In this document: positions 33,164 to 42,720 of the stretch, one piece after another
Numbering within the stretch: the stretch's first letter is position 1
How the letters are laid out: every line of letters begins with the position of its first letter
Assembly: GCA_948146395.1 (NCBI GenBank)
Contig: OX411559.1
Span: 4,202,501-4,266,500, forward strand
Direction of reading: 5' to 3'
DNA length: 64,000 nt
DNA from: Fragum whitleyi
Taxonomy: Eukaryota; Mollusca; Bivalvia; Cardiida; Cardiidae
Translations under genes and position numbers: made by a program
The notes under the pieces: generated by a model
What the model was told of the DNA's origin: nothing
Seen by the model: the letters and a program-made list of their open reading frames with translations, nothing else
Databases searched by the model: none

Positions 33164-33306
33164 GTTCCAATTTTGAATTAATTCTTCAAAAGAAATTAAA
33201 AATAAAATAGAATCAAGATATTTATTCCTCATAAATTAAAGGAACTGTTTTCAAGTACTTCTGTCTGGGTGCAATCCCTTGCTGTGACAAAAATTCTTTC
33301 AAATAA

Positions 33307-33540
33307 AAACCCTTATCATGCTGAATAATTGCTTTCAAATCAAAGTGTTGAAAGTACTCGACAACTAATAATGAGTCAGTATTTATTCTGAAAATATGAT
33401 TTTATAAAGGTATCTGGCTTAGAAAATAAGATGGGTTGTATAGACTTAGATCAGACTGCACATATGTGCAGGTTGATCTTTCTCTATATCTCCAGCAAAA
33501 GCAGGTATAAAAAATTTACAGGTTCAGCACAACAAGTTTT
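33307..33540. mobile_element. piggyBac-type MITE (CCCTTGTCATGCTGAA family), diverged copy
   Basis: AACCCTTATCATGCTGAATAAT at the left and GGTTCAGCACAACAAG at the right are eroded family ends. The internal AGATCAGACTGCACATATGTGC segment is typical. Confidence 0.7.
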
Positions 33541-33716
33541 ATAAAAGAAAATAAGGTGCAGCCATTATTATTGTAAATTATAGTCTTAGATCAGCTTGAG
33601 ATGGAAGATATACATGTACTGATAATTCATGGTAAGGTGCACTAGTCACTAAAATATGACTGAATTTCAGGTTAACCATTCCCACAAAATCCCTCCTTTG
33701 TACCCAAAAGGAAATT

Positions 33717-33954
33717 AACCTGTGTGTGACATTTCCAACAATTTCATGTGTGCCTGATAGGAAGAAATTCAGCTGCAGGGTCAATTACAATGTTCTTTAA
33801 AAGTATTCTGGGGTTGTGAACGTAGACTTTGGGTTCATATCAATCTTAAAAGCAAATAGTGAAGACTCTGATCAGACTGTGCTGATGTGCAGGCTGATCT
33901 CAAGCTTTAGGTTGCACACTTGTGTAAACTTGTTGGAAATTTTGCAGACAGGCT
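33717..33954. mobile_element. GAGCCTGTG-family MITE
   Basis: CCTGTGTGTGACATTTCCAA at the left and TTGGAAATTTTGCAGACAGG at the right are imperfect inverted ends. It contains the usual GTGAAGACTCTGATCAGACT interior. Confidence 0.75.
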
Positions 33955-34079
33955 AAAAGGAGAAAAAAATCTGAAAAAAAGGAAGTGTGGGATTTTTGCC
34001 TTTTACAAGCAAAGTTTTATTTCACAAAAGACAAAGATTTGAAAATTGTCATCATTAAATCATATTTTTTTTATTTCAT

Positions 34080-34150
34080 TGAGGTCCTATGTATACTAGA
34101 TGGACACAAAGTAATAATTCAGGGTACATAACAGTATATACCCAAATTAC
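34080..34150 (+). pseudogene. Pseudo-exon: oldest partial copy of ABHD3 exon 3
   Basis: Bases from 34080 match the beginning of exon 3 (TGAGGTCCT, then GTATACTAGATGG) but the acceptor AG is gone (TTTCAT). In the exon 3 frame a TAA occurs at 34129-34131. The trailing part, including a CCAAATTACAGTCTGGAGCC stretch, is shared with the tail of the second copy. It is therefore an exon plus intron-flank duplicate that can no longer code. Confidence 0.85.
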
Positions 34151-34198
34151 AGTCTGGAGCCATGTAACTGGAACTCAATCATATTTCATTTATTACAG

Positions 34199-34281
34199 TG
34201 AGTTCCTGTGTATGCCAGTTCGAGGTCAAGTAAGATTAGACTGGGTACATAACAGTTAGGGAACAGTATATACCAAGATTA
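34199..34281 (+). pseudogene. Pseudo-exon: second partial copy of ABHD3 exon 3
   Basis: This copy keeps an intact TTATTACAG acceptor and reads [19 protein letters not shown] before an in-frame TAG at 34257-34259. Only the first part of exon 3 is repeated. The copy then runs into intron-like sequence that is repeated before exon 3 (GAACTCAATCATATTT). Including it would truncate the protein before the catalytic residues. Confidence 0.9.
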
Positions 34282-34330
34282 TAGACTGTAGCCATGTTAT
34301 TTGAACTCAATCATATTTTATTTATTACAG

Positions 34331-34455
34331 TGAGGTCCTGTGTATGCCAGATGGAGGTCAAGTAAGATTAGACTGGGTGCATAACAGTGAGGGTAACAGT
34401 ATATATCCAGATCTTAAAACTCGCCCAACTGTGATAATGCTACCAGGTCTTACAG
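34331..34455 (+). CDS. ABHD3: ABHD3 exon 3 (start of hydrolase core, oxyanion motif)
   Basis: This exon encodes [20 protein letters not shown], then [20 protein letters not shown] and [14 protein letters not shown] is the strand-turn carrying the oxyanion-hole loop of the alpha/beta-hydrolase fold. The acceptor is ATTACAG before 34331 and the donor ACAG|GTACTT. It enters in phase 2 and leaves in phase 1. Two decayed partial copies of the same exon with its acceptor lie immediately upstream (34080-34150 and 34199-34281), so this is the surviving member of a tandem triplication. Confidence 0.95.
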
Positions 34456-34700
34456 GTACTTCTTTAACATATTTGATATAGGTTGTTTTGATTGACCTGA
34501 TATAGTTCCTACAATAATTAGATTATTATAGAAAGCATACAGTGTAGGCTACGATTAGACTGCATGTCTCTGAAGTGTATGAATTTTACTCTTCTGCCAT
34601 GTCTTTTAAGCATACGTTTTTGTCCGTTAGGCAGTGGGAATTGGCCTTAATATAAAATCATTCATTAGTATAAAAGCAACACATTTGGACCTACCAGTTT

Positions 34701-35730
34701 TAGCTCTACTGGCTGAAAGCCACTGGGGCTATTGTCATGGCGTTGTGTCCGTCGTGTGTCCGTCCGTTCGTGCGTGCGTGCGTCAGGTCGTAAACTTTTC
34801 TTAAAAAATCTTCTCCTCAGAAACTACTGAATGGATTTCAACCAAACTACACAGGAATGATCCTTGGGTGACCGTCTTTCAAAGTTGTTCAAGAAATTTT
34901 GATCCAATGAAAAACTTGGATTTTATGGGCGTGGCTAATTTCCAAATATGGTAAAAAGTGAGTTTTCTCAGATTCTAATCAATGGGTACCAATGAAATTT
35001 TGAATGATCATTGGCTGACCTTTTATCAGTCTACAAAAAATCATTGTGATCGGATGGAAAATGTGCATTTTATGGGCGGAGGTCATTTCTCTATATGTTA
35101 TATAGTGGAAACTTTGAAAATCATTTTCTCATAATGTAATGGATGGATATCAACCAAATTTCACTTGAACGATCCTTGGGTGACCTTTTATATATCTACC
35201 AAAAATTATTGTGATTGGGTGAAAAATATGCATTTTGTGGGCAGAGGTCATTTCTCTATATGTTATATAGTGGAAACTTTGAAAATCATTTTCTCAGAAT
35301 GTAATGGATGGATATCAACCAAATTTCACTGGAATGATCCTTGGGTGACCCTTTATCAGTCTGCAAAAAGTTATTGTGATCGGATGAAAAATATGCATTT
35401 TATGAGCGGAGGTCATTTCTATATATGTTTTATAGTGGAAACTTTAAAAATCATTTTCTCAGAATGTAACTGATGGATATTAACCAAATTTCACTTGAAT
35501 GATCCTTGAGTGAACTTTTTTCATGCAGCTAAAAATTATTGTCATTGGATGAAAAATATGTCTTTTATGGACCGAGGTCATTTCTCTATAATGTTATATA
35601 GTAGAAACTTTGAAAATCATTTCAACATCAGTAGAACCCAAAATATCTTAAAATCTAGTCAAACCTTAGATTTGCTATTTCAAGAATTTCAAGCCTGTGG
35701 AGCGACTCAAGCCATTCATGGCTTTCTAGT
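34701..35730 (+). mobile_element. Helentron-like element type A, uninterrupted copy
   Basis: It starts TAGCTCTACTGGCTGAAAGC and ends CAAGCCATTCATGGCTTTCT AGT. It has a GTCCGTCCGTTCGTGCGTGC run near the 5' end, then approximately 165-bp units (TATGCATTTTGTGGGCAGAGG and variants). It shows what 22445-28660 looked like before interruption. Open frames of about 100 residues inside are chance products of the repeat. Confidence 0.8.
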
Positions 35731-36540
35731 TAGCTCACCTGAGCACAACATGCTCAAGGGGAGCTTTGAGTATCATGCTTACTCACCGTCAACAATCTTA
35801 AAAACTTCTTCTCCTGAACCATTGGACTGATTTCAATGAAACTTTGCCAGAATGTTCCTTGGGTGACCCTCTTTAAAAATTGTTCGCAAAATTCTGATTG
35901 GCCCATAAATATGGGAGTGGCAGGGTGTGGCATTCTTTCACTATGAAATCTTTGAACAACATCTCTTCCTGAACCACTTGGCCGATTTCAATAAAACTTT
36001 ACAAGAATGTTCCTTGGCTGATCCTTTTCAAAAATTATTCATAAAATTTTGATTGGCCCATAAATATGGGCGTGGCAGGGCAGGTTTATTTGAGCCCAAA
36101 ATCCTTTACGACATCTCCTCCTAAACCACTGGGCCAATTTCAATGAAACTTTACCTGTTCGCGAAATTTTGATTGGCTATAAATATTGGTCTGGCAGGGC
36201 AGGGCTTATTTTGCGTCCGGAATCTTTGAACAACATCTCCTGAACCACTTGGCCGATTTCAAAGAAACCTTACCAGAATGTTCCTTTGATGACCCTCTGC
36301 AAAATTTGATTGCAAAATTTTGATTGGTCCATAGATATGAGCATGGCAGGGCAGGGCTTATTTTGAGTCTTCTCAGTAATGAATGGGATGACAGGGTCTA
36401 TTTTCACTTTGAATTCTTGGAATTACATCTCTTCTTCATCAATTAGGCAAATATGAATGAAACTTAGTTAGAGTTGGATGAGTTCCACTGGACCAATAAA
36501 ATTCAGGTGAGCGGTTCAGGGCCATTCTGGTCCTCTTGTT
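35731..36540 (+). mobile_element. Helentron-like element type B, second copy, abutting A
   Basis: It begins TAGCTCACCTGAGCACAACA directly after the CTAGT end of A and ends GGTTCAGGGCCATTCTGGTC CTCTTGTT (hairpin plus CTTGTT). Units of about 150 bp include GATTGGCCCATAAATATGGG and GGCAGGGCAGGGC. Ends match 19358-28994 although the internal units differ. Confidence 0.75.
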
Positions 36541-36761
36541 TAAGATATATCAGCTGAATGTACCCTTAACTTAACAAAGCAACATTTTGATAGATCTATC
36601 TGATAGAAAATTTAACAATCTGACCATCATCATGGCATGACTACAGGCTATTTTACATGCAAAGATAAGATTTAAAACAAACAAATTTTTGTATAACAAT
36701 GATGCAGCAAATCAAAACAGACTACTGTTATATATAGATTAATAATGAAATAATTAAAATA

Positions 36762-37255
36762 TCAATGTTATCTGGTTGAGGTTAGAAGAATTTGTCATGA
36801 CAAGACTTAATTGCAGCTGAGACCAGATAACATGACTATTTTAACCCTTTCCTGTTTTACAAAATTTTGGACCTGTCCAAAGCCATAGGTTTTGCAGACG
36901 AAAACTTAAAGTGGATTTAATTTGAAAAATAACCATTCAGTAGGGTAGAAAATATTGTGGAAAAAGAAGAAATCGCTTGTCAGAAGCAATTTCTTCTTTT
37001 TTCACAATGTTTTCTAGATCATAAAATCACAGGCACGTAAAAAGCAGGGATTAAACAGCAAAGGGTTAAGACACTTACATGCTATTCTATTTATCATGCA
37101 ATCATTTTTCATTGATGAATTATAACAAACCCTTAAAAACCAAAGATATCCAAGTGAAAGTGTTTCTAAAAATAGACTGCCTGATATTATGTTATATTAT
37201 CAGACAGGTGATTTCAAGTCAATACAGGCTCCCTTGCATGAAAAATGTACTGCAC
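36762..37255 (+). mobile_element. Repeat J (ATCAATGTTATCTGGT family) split by a MITE
   Basis: ATCAATGTTATCTGGT...ACCAGATAACAT is a foldback head, followed by GACACTTACATGCTATTC and CTGCCTGATATTATG... Relatives are 41353-41640 (uninterrupted) and 50695-51075 (reverse). The MITE 36841-37069 sits exactly at a TTAA of this repeat. Confidence 0.75.
36841..37069 (+). mobile_element. piggyBac-type MITE (CCCTTTCC family), copy 3, TTAA site proven by comparison
   Basis: TTAA|CCCTTTCCTGTTTTACA ... GCAAAGGG|TTAA. Both TTAAs are intact and the flanks join into a normal Repeat J sequence when one TTAA and the element are removed. That matches the piggyBac superfamily's target and CCC ends. Internal hairpin at about 36960-37005. 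Confidence 0.9.
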
Positions 37256-37351
37256 TGAAATTTATATGCCCCTGCCATGAAATGGCAATAGGCATTAAGA
37301 GTTGCTTCTGTCCATGTTTGAGTATGTGTGTTGGCTCCTGCGTGTTGTTGA

Positions 37352-37580
37352 TTAACCCTTTCCTGTTTTACAAAATTTTGGACCTGTCAAAATTCAAAGG
37401 TTTTGCAGACAAAAATTTAAAATGGATTAAATTTAAAAAATAACCATTCAGTAGGGTAGAAAATAGTGTGGAAAAAGAAGAAATTGCTTGTCAGAAGCAA
37501 TTTCTTCTTTTTTTTCACAATGTTTTCTCAATCATAAAATCACACACGTTAAAAGCAGGAATTTAACAACAAAGGGTTAA
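37352..37580 (+). mobile_element. piggyBac-type MITE (CCCTTTCC family), copy 4
   Basis: TTAACCCTTTCCTGTTTTAC to AACAAAGGGTTAA, with the same orientation and interior as the copy 280 bp upstream. Confidence 0.88.
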
Positions 37581-38044
37581 ATTTGTAGGTGTATGTGTCT
37601 GTCATTCTTGTCCGGAGTAATACTTCGACATTTATGGATGAATTTCAAAAGTACTTGGCACCGTTGTTCATCTGGGTGAGTACTAATGTTATACAAAGAG
37701 TTTGTACGGATAGGTACAAGGTCAAGGTCAAAGCTGAAGGTCATATAGTTCAATGGGTAAAAATCAATTTTTTGTGGGGGCATTTGTTTCTGTGACACAT
37801 TTGTCATTTATGAAATGGTTTTCATCTTGATTGACTCTTTAGCTTACGTGGGCACATCATGCTCAAGGTGAGCTTTTGTGATCCTTGAATGTCTGTCTTT
37901 CTTCGTGCGTTGTGTGTTGTCAGATGTCAACAATTTAAGTGTTTACACTCTAGAGGCCACAAATATTGTCCAATTCCACCATGGCTTTACGTGCTTGGTG
38001 TAAAGCACCGTTCCACTGGGCCTCGGTCTCATCCAAAAGACAAT

Positions 38045-38135
38045 TAGTTTTTGTTAGAGTGCCAGCCCGGGTTTGAACCCATGCCGTCGAACTTCAATGG
38101 TTTTGAAGTCCGGTGCTCTATCTGCTCTTCTAATA
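38045..38135 (-). other. tRNA-like sequence with B box, before ABHD3 exon 4
   Basis: On the minus strand AGAGCAGATAGAGCACCGGA (A-box-like), CTTCAAA (possible anticodon loop, UCA), an extended variable region and GGGTTCAAACCCGGGC (perfect B box and T arm) occur in order. It resembles a long-variable-arm tRNA-derived sequence. I cannot draw a full acceptor stem, so a tRNA-derived repeat is the safer reading. Confidence 0.4.
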
Positions 38136-38157
38136 AATGGATCAATTTGTTTTTCAG

Positions 38158-38218
38158 GGACCAGTGATGAACCCTACATAAAGCACATGGCCACAGAGGC
38201 AACTAAATTAGGATACAG
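38158..38218 (+). CDS. ABHD3: ABHD3 exon 4
   Basis: This 61-bp exon encodes (G)TSDEPYIKHMATEATKLGY(R), continuing LPGLTG from exon 3. It follows a TTTTTCAG acceptor and ends TACAG|GTGAGA. Phases 1 and 2 match its neighbours. A tRNA-like sequence on the minus strand lies just upstream of the acceptor. Confidence 0.95.
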
Positions 38219-38469
38219 GTGAGATCTTGTCATAAATTTACCTATTACAGTTGTCATTTATTTTACCCTTTACAGAAAAAGAAAATTGCCAAAAGTATGA
38301 ATATCTTGTCATTTTTTATTTTTTTCAGTGGATTATCAAAAAGTAACAGTAGATTATAACATGATAATCTCAACACCAAAACAGTGAAATTATAAAAAAA
38401 TTAATGTACCCTGCTTTAGTACTTTTCACTCTATTTGACTTCATTTATATGAAGCTCAACAAATAAACA

Positions 38470-38706
38470 AACCTGTGTGTGACTTTAACAATAATTTTAA
38501 TTGTGCGCAAATCAAAGACTCTGGCCAGTCTGTGCTTCAGCACAGCCTGCCCAGAGTCTTTACTGTACAATTTGTAGATAGATAAGGTCTCAAAGTATCT
38601 GTAGACAGTTAGGCTTTCTTCTAATTGCCCAATGTAATTGTCAAGTCTACTTAATGTTTGAAACTCACGCAGGTGTCAAATTGTTGGAAATGTCACGCAC
38701 AGGCTC
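38470..38706. mobile_element. GAGCCTGTG-family MITE
   Basis: ACCTGTGTGTGACTTTAACA at the left, GTTGGAAATGTCACGCACAG GCTC at the right; interior with CTGGCCAGTCTGTGC/GCCCAGAGTCTT. Confidence 0.8.
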
Positions 38707-39021
38707 AAATATGAATGACGTCATGTTGATGTTGCCTAGTAATAACATGCAAGATCAGACGTTTGTTCGTTAGAGCTAGATGAAAAATCCCGCTTAATGA
38801 AATTTTTAAGACATCAGAATGAACGATTTTCGATAATTTGAGTGAAAACATCCGATGTCATCATGACTACTTGTTTTAAGCCAATACAAAACCATCTTTG
38901 CCTCCCCAATGAGATATCTTATGATTCTTATTTAGCTGCTAAAAAATCCCTCTCTACCTTTAAACGCTTTATCTTAAAAATCTGAATAAGAATCTTAAGA
39001 ATCTCGCTCTAAGAACATACC

Positions 39022-39348
39022 TCAGGGCTTGTTTTAGACCCTTAAACCAGGGTTTTGACCCTAAAAAATCTTGAAATTATCATATTTCGCCCTTTGAGAA
39101 CAAGGGTCAAAACTGGGTTGTATCACTCAAATCTAGCTAAATCTTTCATACTATTTAGAATTCTACTTATTAATTTGTCCCTTTATATCATGATGGGAAA
39201 AGGTCAATTCACACTTAATCCTGAAAAATTCAACTCACAATTTGACTTTTCTGTTGTTTTAACCCCTTTAGCATAAATTTTGACGCCTCAGAATTTCATG
39301 GTTTAGGAATCAATGACTCTTCAATTTCAAACACTTGCCTGAGCCCTG
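39022..39348. mobile_element. CAGGGCTTGTTTTGACCC-family element, copy
   Basis: CAGGGCTTGTTTTAGACCC to TTGCCTGAGCCCTG. Same internal order (GACCCTAAAAAATC, then TTTTAACCCCTTTAGC, then GAATTTCATGG) as 12022-12386. Confidence 0.75.
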
Positions 39349-39703
39349 CAAGATAATGCACTTAAAGTAAATTTGTCACAAGATTTTCTCATTTCATCCC
39401 TTTTCGATTAAAGAAATAGGATAATTGTTTCTTTTTTTGTGTCAGATAGATAAAGCTTTGACAAACTAAATCTAAAAATATCTACAATACTATATGTTTC
39501 TTTCATAATTAAAGATTGCCAATGTATAGATTATTAATTATATCTTCAAATTATGAAATTAAAAATACAGTGAACTCAATATAGGAGGACCAAAGAAAAA
39601 CAATATTACTAGTTTATATACTGAATATAACATAATATTATTTAAAAAAGATGTTGTTGGATCATTGAATCAACTATTTCAAAAGAGATATATAATTATA
39701 ATT

Positions 39704-39942
39704 GAGCCTGTGCATGAGATTTCCAACAATTTCGTATATGTAAATAGCAAAGACTCTGACCAGCCTATGCACCTGCACAGTCTGCCCAAAGTCTTCACTA
39801 TGCGTTTAGTAGATAGATAAGGTCTCAAAGTACTTGTTCACCATCAGGTAACATGATATTTTCAGTAGGTGGCTGTCTACGCTGCTCAATGTTCACACCT
39901 TGCGCACATTTCAAATCATTGGAAATGTCACGCACAGGCTCA
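39704..39942. mobile_element. GAGCCTGTG-family MITE, best-preserved ends
   Basis: GAGCCTGTGCATGAGATTTC CAACAATTT and its inverse AAATCATTGGAAATGTCACG CACAGGCTC. The flanks TATAATT and AATTATA make the whole foldback longer still. Confidence 0.85.
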
Positions 39943-40060
39943 ATTATAATTGTATTACATGCAGAGTTAACTATTACTGGTTGTGTATCAGCAATTTTGA
40001 AAATTGAGTCAATATTGTTGCTAATATTATAAAGAGTGTAAAATTCTATATTATTTACAG

Positions 40061-40103
40061 AGTGGTTGTCTTCAATAACAGAGGGAATGGGTCAAAACTG
40101 CTG
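40061..40103 (+). CDS. ABHD3: ABHD3 exon 5
   Basis: This short 43-bp exon encodes (R)VVVFNNRGNGSKLL, the family's YRxVVFNNRG motif. The acceptor is ATTTACAG and the donor CTG|GTACAG. It enters in phase 2 and leaves in phase 0. The loop after NNRG is one residue shorter than in human ABHD3. Confidence 0.93.
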
Positions 40104-41134
40104 GTACAGTATAACTTTTATTTTTACACCAAAAACACAAAAAAGTAAATGATATTATTTAAAAAAGATATACAGACAAAGTAAGAAATAAACTATTAGA
40201 TATCAAAATATTCATGACTGCCAGGCAAAATTGGACCATCTGGGAAGAGTGTACAGTCTTTGCCAGAGTCAATAAGTTTCACTTACTTTATTTTCTGAAT
40301 CTTGAATTATTATTCTACTTTCCTCAAATGCAACCTCAAGTTGCTTTCTGCTGGATCCACTTTTGATTTCAAATACATTGTATTTATATTATTTCCAGTT
40401 GGTTTGCCCCTTTCTCCTGTGATTGGTCCCATTTGAAAATGAAGAAAGAAGAATGGGTCTCATAAGACTTAAATATAGGCTGGATACCCATTTGAAAAAT
40501 GTTTTGAAATGGAATAAAACTTAATCTTTATCAAGAGTTAATTCAAACTGAAGCAGTTGGAGCACCTTGCTATGGAATCTTGAGTATTTATAAGACCAGC
40601 CCTGATATAGGATGACAAAACAGTGCAAACAATTTGCAAGTTATACCCCACTTTGCAAGTGCAGTTGCTTGCAAAGTGGAGTATAATTTGCAAGCAATTT
40701 GCACCCTTTTGTAAACCTAAACACAGGACAATACAACTACAAAATGAAGGGCCAGGACCTCATGTTTAAAAATCACATGTAATATACTGCACCATAATCC
40801 CAGCTAGAGTGATTCAGATTATAGGCAAAGTGATGAAGATAATATATCCATGCGTTAAAAATGAAAATGAAAACGTTTGTTAACATTTTCCCGGTTATAC
40901 TTGCTTTGTATGTGTCATATTATACAAAAAAGGGTACTATTTTTAAAAGTTTGTGTATATTTTCAAATTCTGAAATGAAAGCAGATTGCCTTCAAAAACA
41001 TTGTCTTCAAGAAATAGAAAAACATGAATAATGTTTCTATTTACTAAGAAATATAAATTTTCTGTAATATTTTTCAAAGATAGCTTTCTTTTCTGTAAAA
41101 ACAATTGATAGTCTTTACTTAACTACCGTTTCAG
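40104..41134. other. ABHD3 intron 5
   Basis: The only recognised item is the long hairpin at 40600-40727; the rest is AT-rich without recognisable signal. Confidence 0.6.
40600..40727. repeat. Long foldback element (GATGACAAAAC family), copy 2
   Basis: CCTGATATAGGATGACAAAA CAGTGCAAAC at the left; inverted, more eroded at the right (GCACCCTTTTGTAAACC). CCCCACTTTGCAAGTGCAGT marks the centre as in 10769-10894. Confidence 0.75.
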
Positions 41135-41247
41135 ACCCCAAGAACGTACTCTGCAGCTAACTCAGAAGACATGACGATGGTTGTATCAGATATAAAATCA
41201 CGATATCCTGATGCACCATTAATGGGAGCTGGGGTGTCACTCGGAGG
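41135..41247 (+). CDS. ABHD3: ABHD3 exon 6 (catalytic serine)
   Basis: This exon encodes TPRTYSAANSEDMTMVVSDI, then KSRYPDAPLMGAGVSLGG. GVSLG (residues 201-205) is the GxSxG nucleophile elbow and the TCA at 41237-41239 is the predicted catalytic Ser203. The acceptor is GTTTCAG and the donor GGAGG|GTAATT (phase 2). Splicing goes to either version of exon 7, both of which supply the third base of the following Gly codon. Confidence 0.96.
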
Positions 41248-41720
41248 GTAATTATCATTTGACTTTTTCTATCAAAATAGGGTCCCCTCGAAATAAGGTA
41301 CATCATTGGGAAACTTAAACTACTGGTTTATAGAGAATAACATGTAAGTGTCTATTATATCAATGTTATCTGGTGGAGGATGGGAGAATAAATCTTGACG
41401 AGGCTGTGCCAAGTCGTGATAATTCTTAGCAGCTGAAGCCAGATAAAATTGATATTTCAAGACACTTACAAGTTATTCTATTTATCATGCAATCAACACT
41501 TGATTATGATAAAACATTGAAAATCAAATAAATTCAGGTGAAAGCGTATGCAAATTGTTTCTAAAACTAGACTGCCTGATATTGTTTATGTTATCAGACA
41601 GGTGATATCAGGTTAATACAGGCTTCATTGTATGATACATGTACTTATGATATAATTAAACCTTTCTTATGCTGCTCAAAGTATGTTCTTGCTGTTGTAG
41701 ATGGAATAGACTATTTTGTT

Positions 41721-41986
41721 TGAATTGGGTTTTACGCCTCTATCAACAATCTTAAAGTTATATCTTGGCAACTGGAGCACCTAACAATGGATTCCTGGTA
41801 TTTCTTACACTGGAACTACCATTACATCCTTTCCTAGCCTCTAGCTGCTATCCCACAAAGGTTTATAATTATAAACCCATTGGTGGGAGACAAACAGTCA
41901 GAAAGAATGAATGCGGCCGTCTGGAATCGAAACCTGGACATCTAGATTGACAGTCTGATGCGCTACCAACTGCCCTATGGCGGCAG
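41721..41986 (-). mobile_element. tRNA-derived SINE, reverse orientation
   Basis: Read on the minus strand it has the tRNA head with GGTAGCGCATCAGACTGTCA and a decayed B box (GTTTCGATTCC). The GCTAGGAAAGGATGTAATGG body and GTGCTCCAG...GGCGTAAAAC tail follow. Confidence 0.82.
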
Positions 41987-42131
41987 CAATGAATACACTA
42001 TGATCAGCCTACACTGACATGTAGATGAATCTTGGCCCACATTGCCAGCTTTCAACCTGATAATTGTGGAGACAACTTGAGTCAGATTGTTTAAGATGTC
42101 AAAAAATTTGGCAATTTGTTTGAAACAACAT

Positions 42132-42372
42132 TTAACCCTTATCATGCTGAATGAAAATTCTTGGCAAAATTGCAACGAAATCAAAGTGCTCAAAGCGTTG
42201 GATGTCCTAAAATAATGTAATTAGGTATTCATTTTGAAAATTGAATTTTCTGGCTTTCTGGTTTCAAAAAAGGAATAACAGGTGGTATGGACAAAGATCA
42301 GACTGCACATATGTGAAGGCTGATGTTTTTCTATAGCTCCTGCCAAGGCGGGTTCAGCATGACAAGAGTTAA
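42132..42372. mobile_element. piggyBac-type MITE (CATGCTGAA family)
   Basis: TTAACCCTTATCATGCTGAA at the left, TTCAGCATGACAAGAGTTAA at the right; one mismatch has eroded the right CCC. Confidence 0.8.
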
Positions 42373-42483
42373 TTTCTTCAAAATCTGTGTGTACATTACA
42401 AATATGCTGTGAATAGAACTAGAAGGGTAAAAAGTACATGCTAAAAAAGTAATGAATCCATCATTGGAGAAAATCTAACATTG

Positions 42484-42720
42484 AACCTGTGTGTGACATT
42501 TCCAACAGTTTGAAATGTGCGCAAGGCAAAGACTAAGGTCAGTCTGTGCATCTGCACAGTCTGACCATAGTCTTCACTATGCACTTTGTAGATAGATAGG
42601 GTCTCAAATTGTCTTTAGACTGTAAGATAATCTTCTAATTAAACTATGTGACTGTCTAGGCTGCTCAATGTTTCCACTTCATGCACATGTCAAAATGTTG
42701 GAAATGTCACACACAGGCTT
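42484..42720. mobile_element. GAGCCTGTG-family MITE
   Basis: GAACCTGTGTGTGACATTTC CAACAGTTTG to TGTTGGAAATGTCACACACA GGCTT. Confidence 0.82.

Larger units (their letters stand above)
19110..33168 (+). mobile_element. Ty3/Gypsy LTR retrotransposon (Mag-like) carrying nested insertions
   Basis: Two 163-bp LTRs (19115-19277, 33001-33163) both begin TGTTACATAG and end AAATATAACA. They differ at one position that I can see (CTTGACTTAG against CTTGAGTTAG). GTTCC is duplicated outside (19110-19114, 33164-33168). A primer-binding-like TGGTGTCAGAACTC follows the 5' LTR and a purine tract AAAACAAAAGGAA precedes the 3' LTR. The only open frame is Gag-Pol at 29020-32703. About 9.6 kb of the 14 kb is a foreign insertion in the leader (19358-28994). 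Without it the element would be about 4.4 kb, normal for the family. It lies in ABHD3 intron 2 in the same orientation as the gene. Confidence 0.95.
33164..34079. other. End of ABHD3 intron 2
   Basis: It contains a diverged piggyBac-type MITE of the CATGCTGAA family (33307-33540) and a GAGCCTGTG-family MITE (33717-33954). After these come AT-rich sequence and the first exon 3 pseudo-copy. Confidence 0.6.
34456..38157. other. ABHD3 intron 3
   Basis: Contents in order: Helentron-like A (34701-35730) abutting Helentron-like B (35731-36540); a Repeat J copy (36762-37255) split by a piggyBac MITE; a second piggyBac MITE (37352-37580); a truncated B-type 5' end (about 37850-37985, AGCTTACGTGGGCACATCATG); and a tRNA-like sequence (about 38045-38135). 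Confidence 0.6.
38219..40060. other. ABHD3 intron 4
   Basis: Two GAGCCTGTG-family MITEs (38470-38706, 39704-39942) flank a CAGGGCTTG-family element (39022-39348); the rest is AT-rich. Confidence 0.6.

Noticed and set aside
34201..34281. Second functional exon 3 as a mutually exclusive pair like exon 7
   Set aside because: The copy has an in-frame TAG and lacks the second half of the exon and the donor, so it cannot give a working enzyme.
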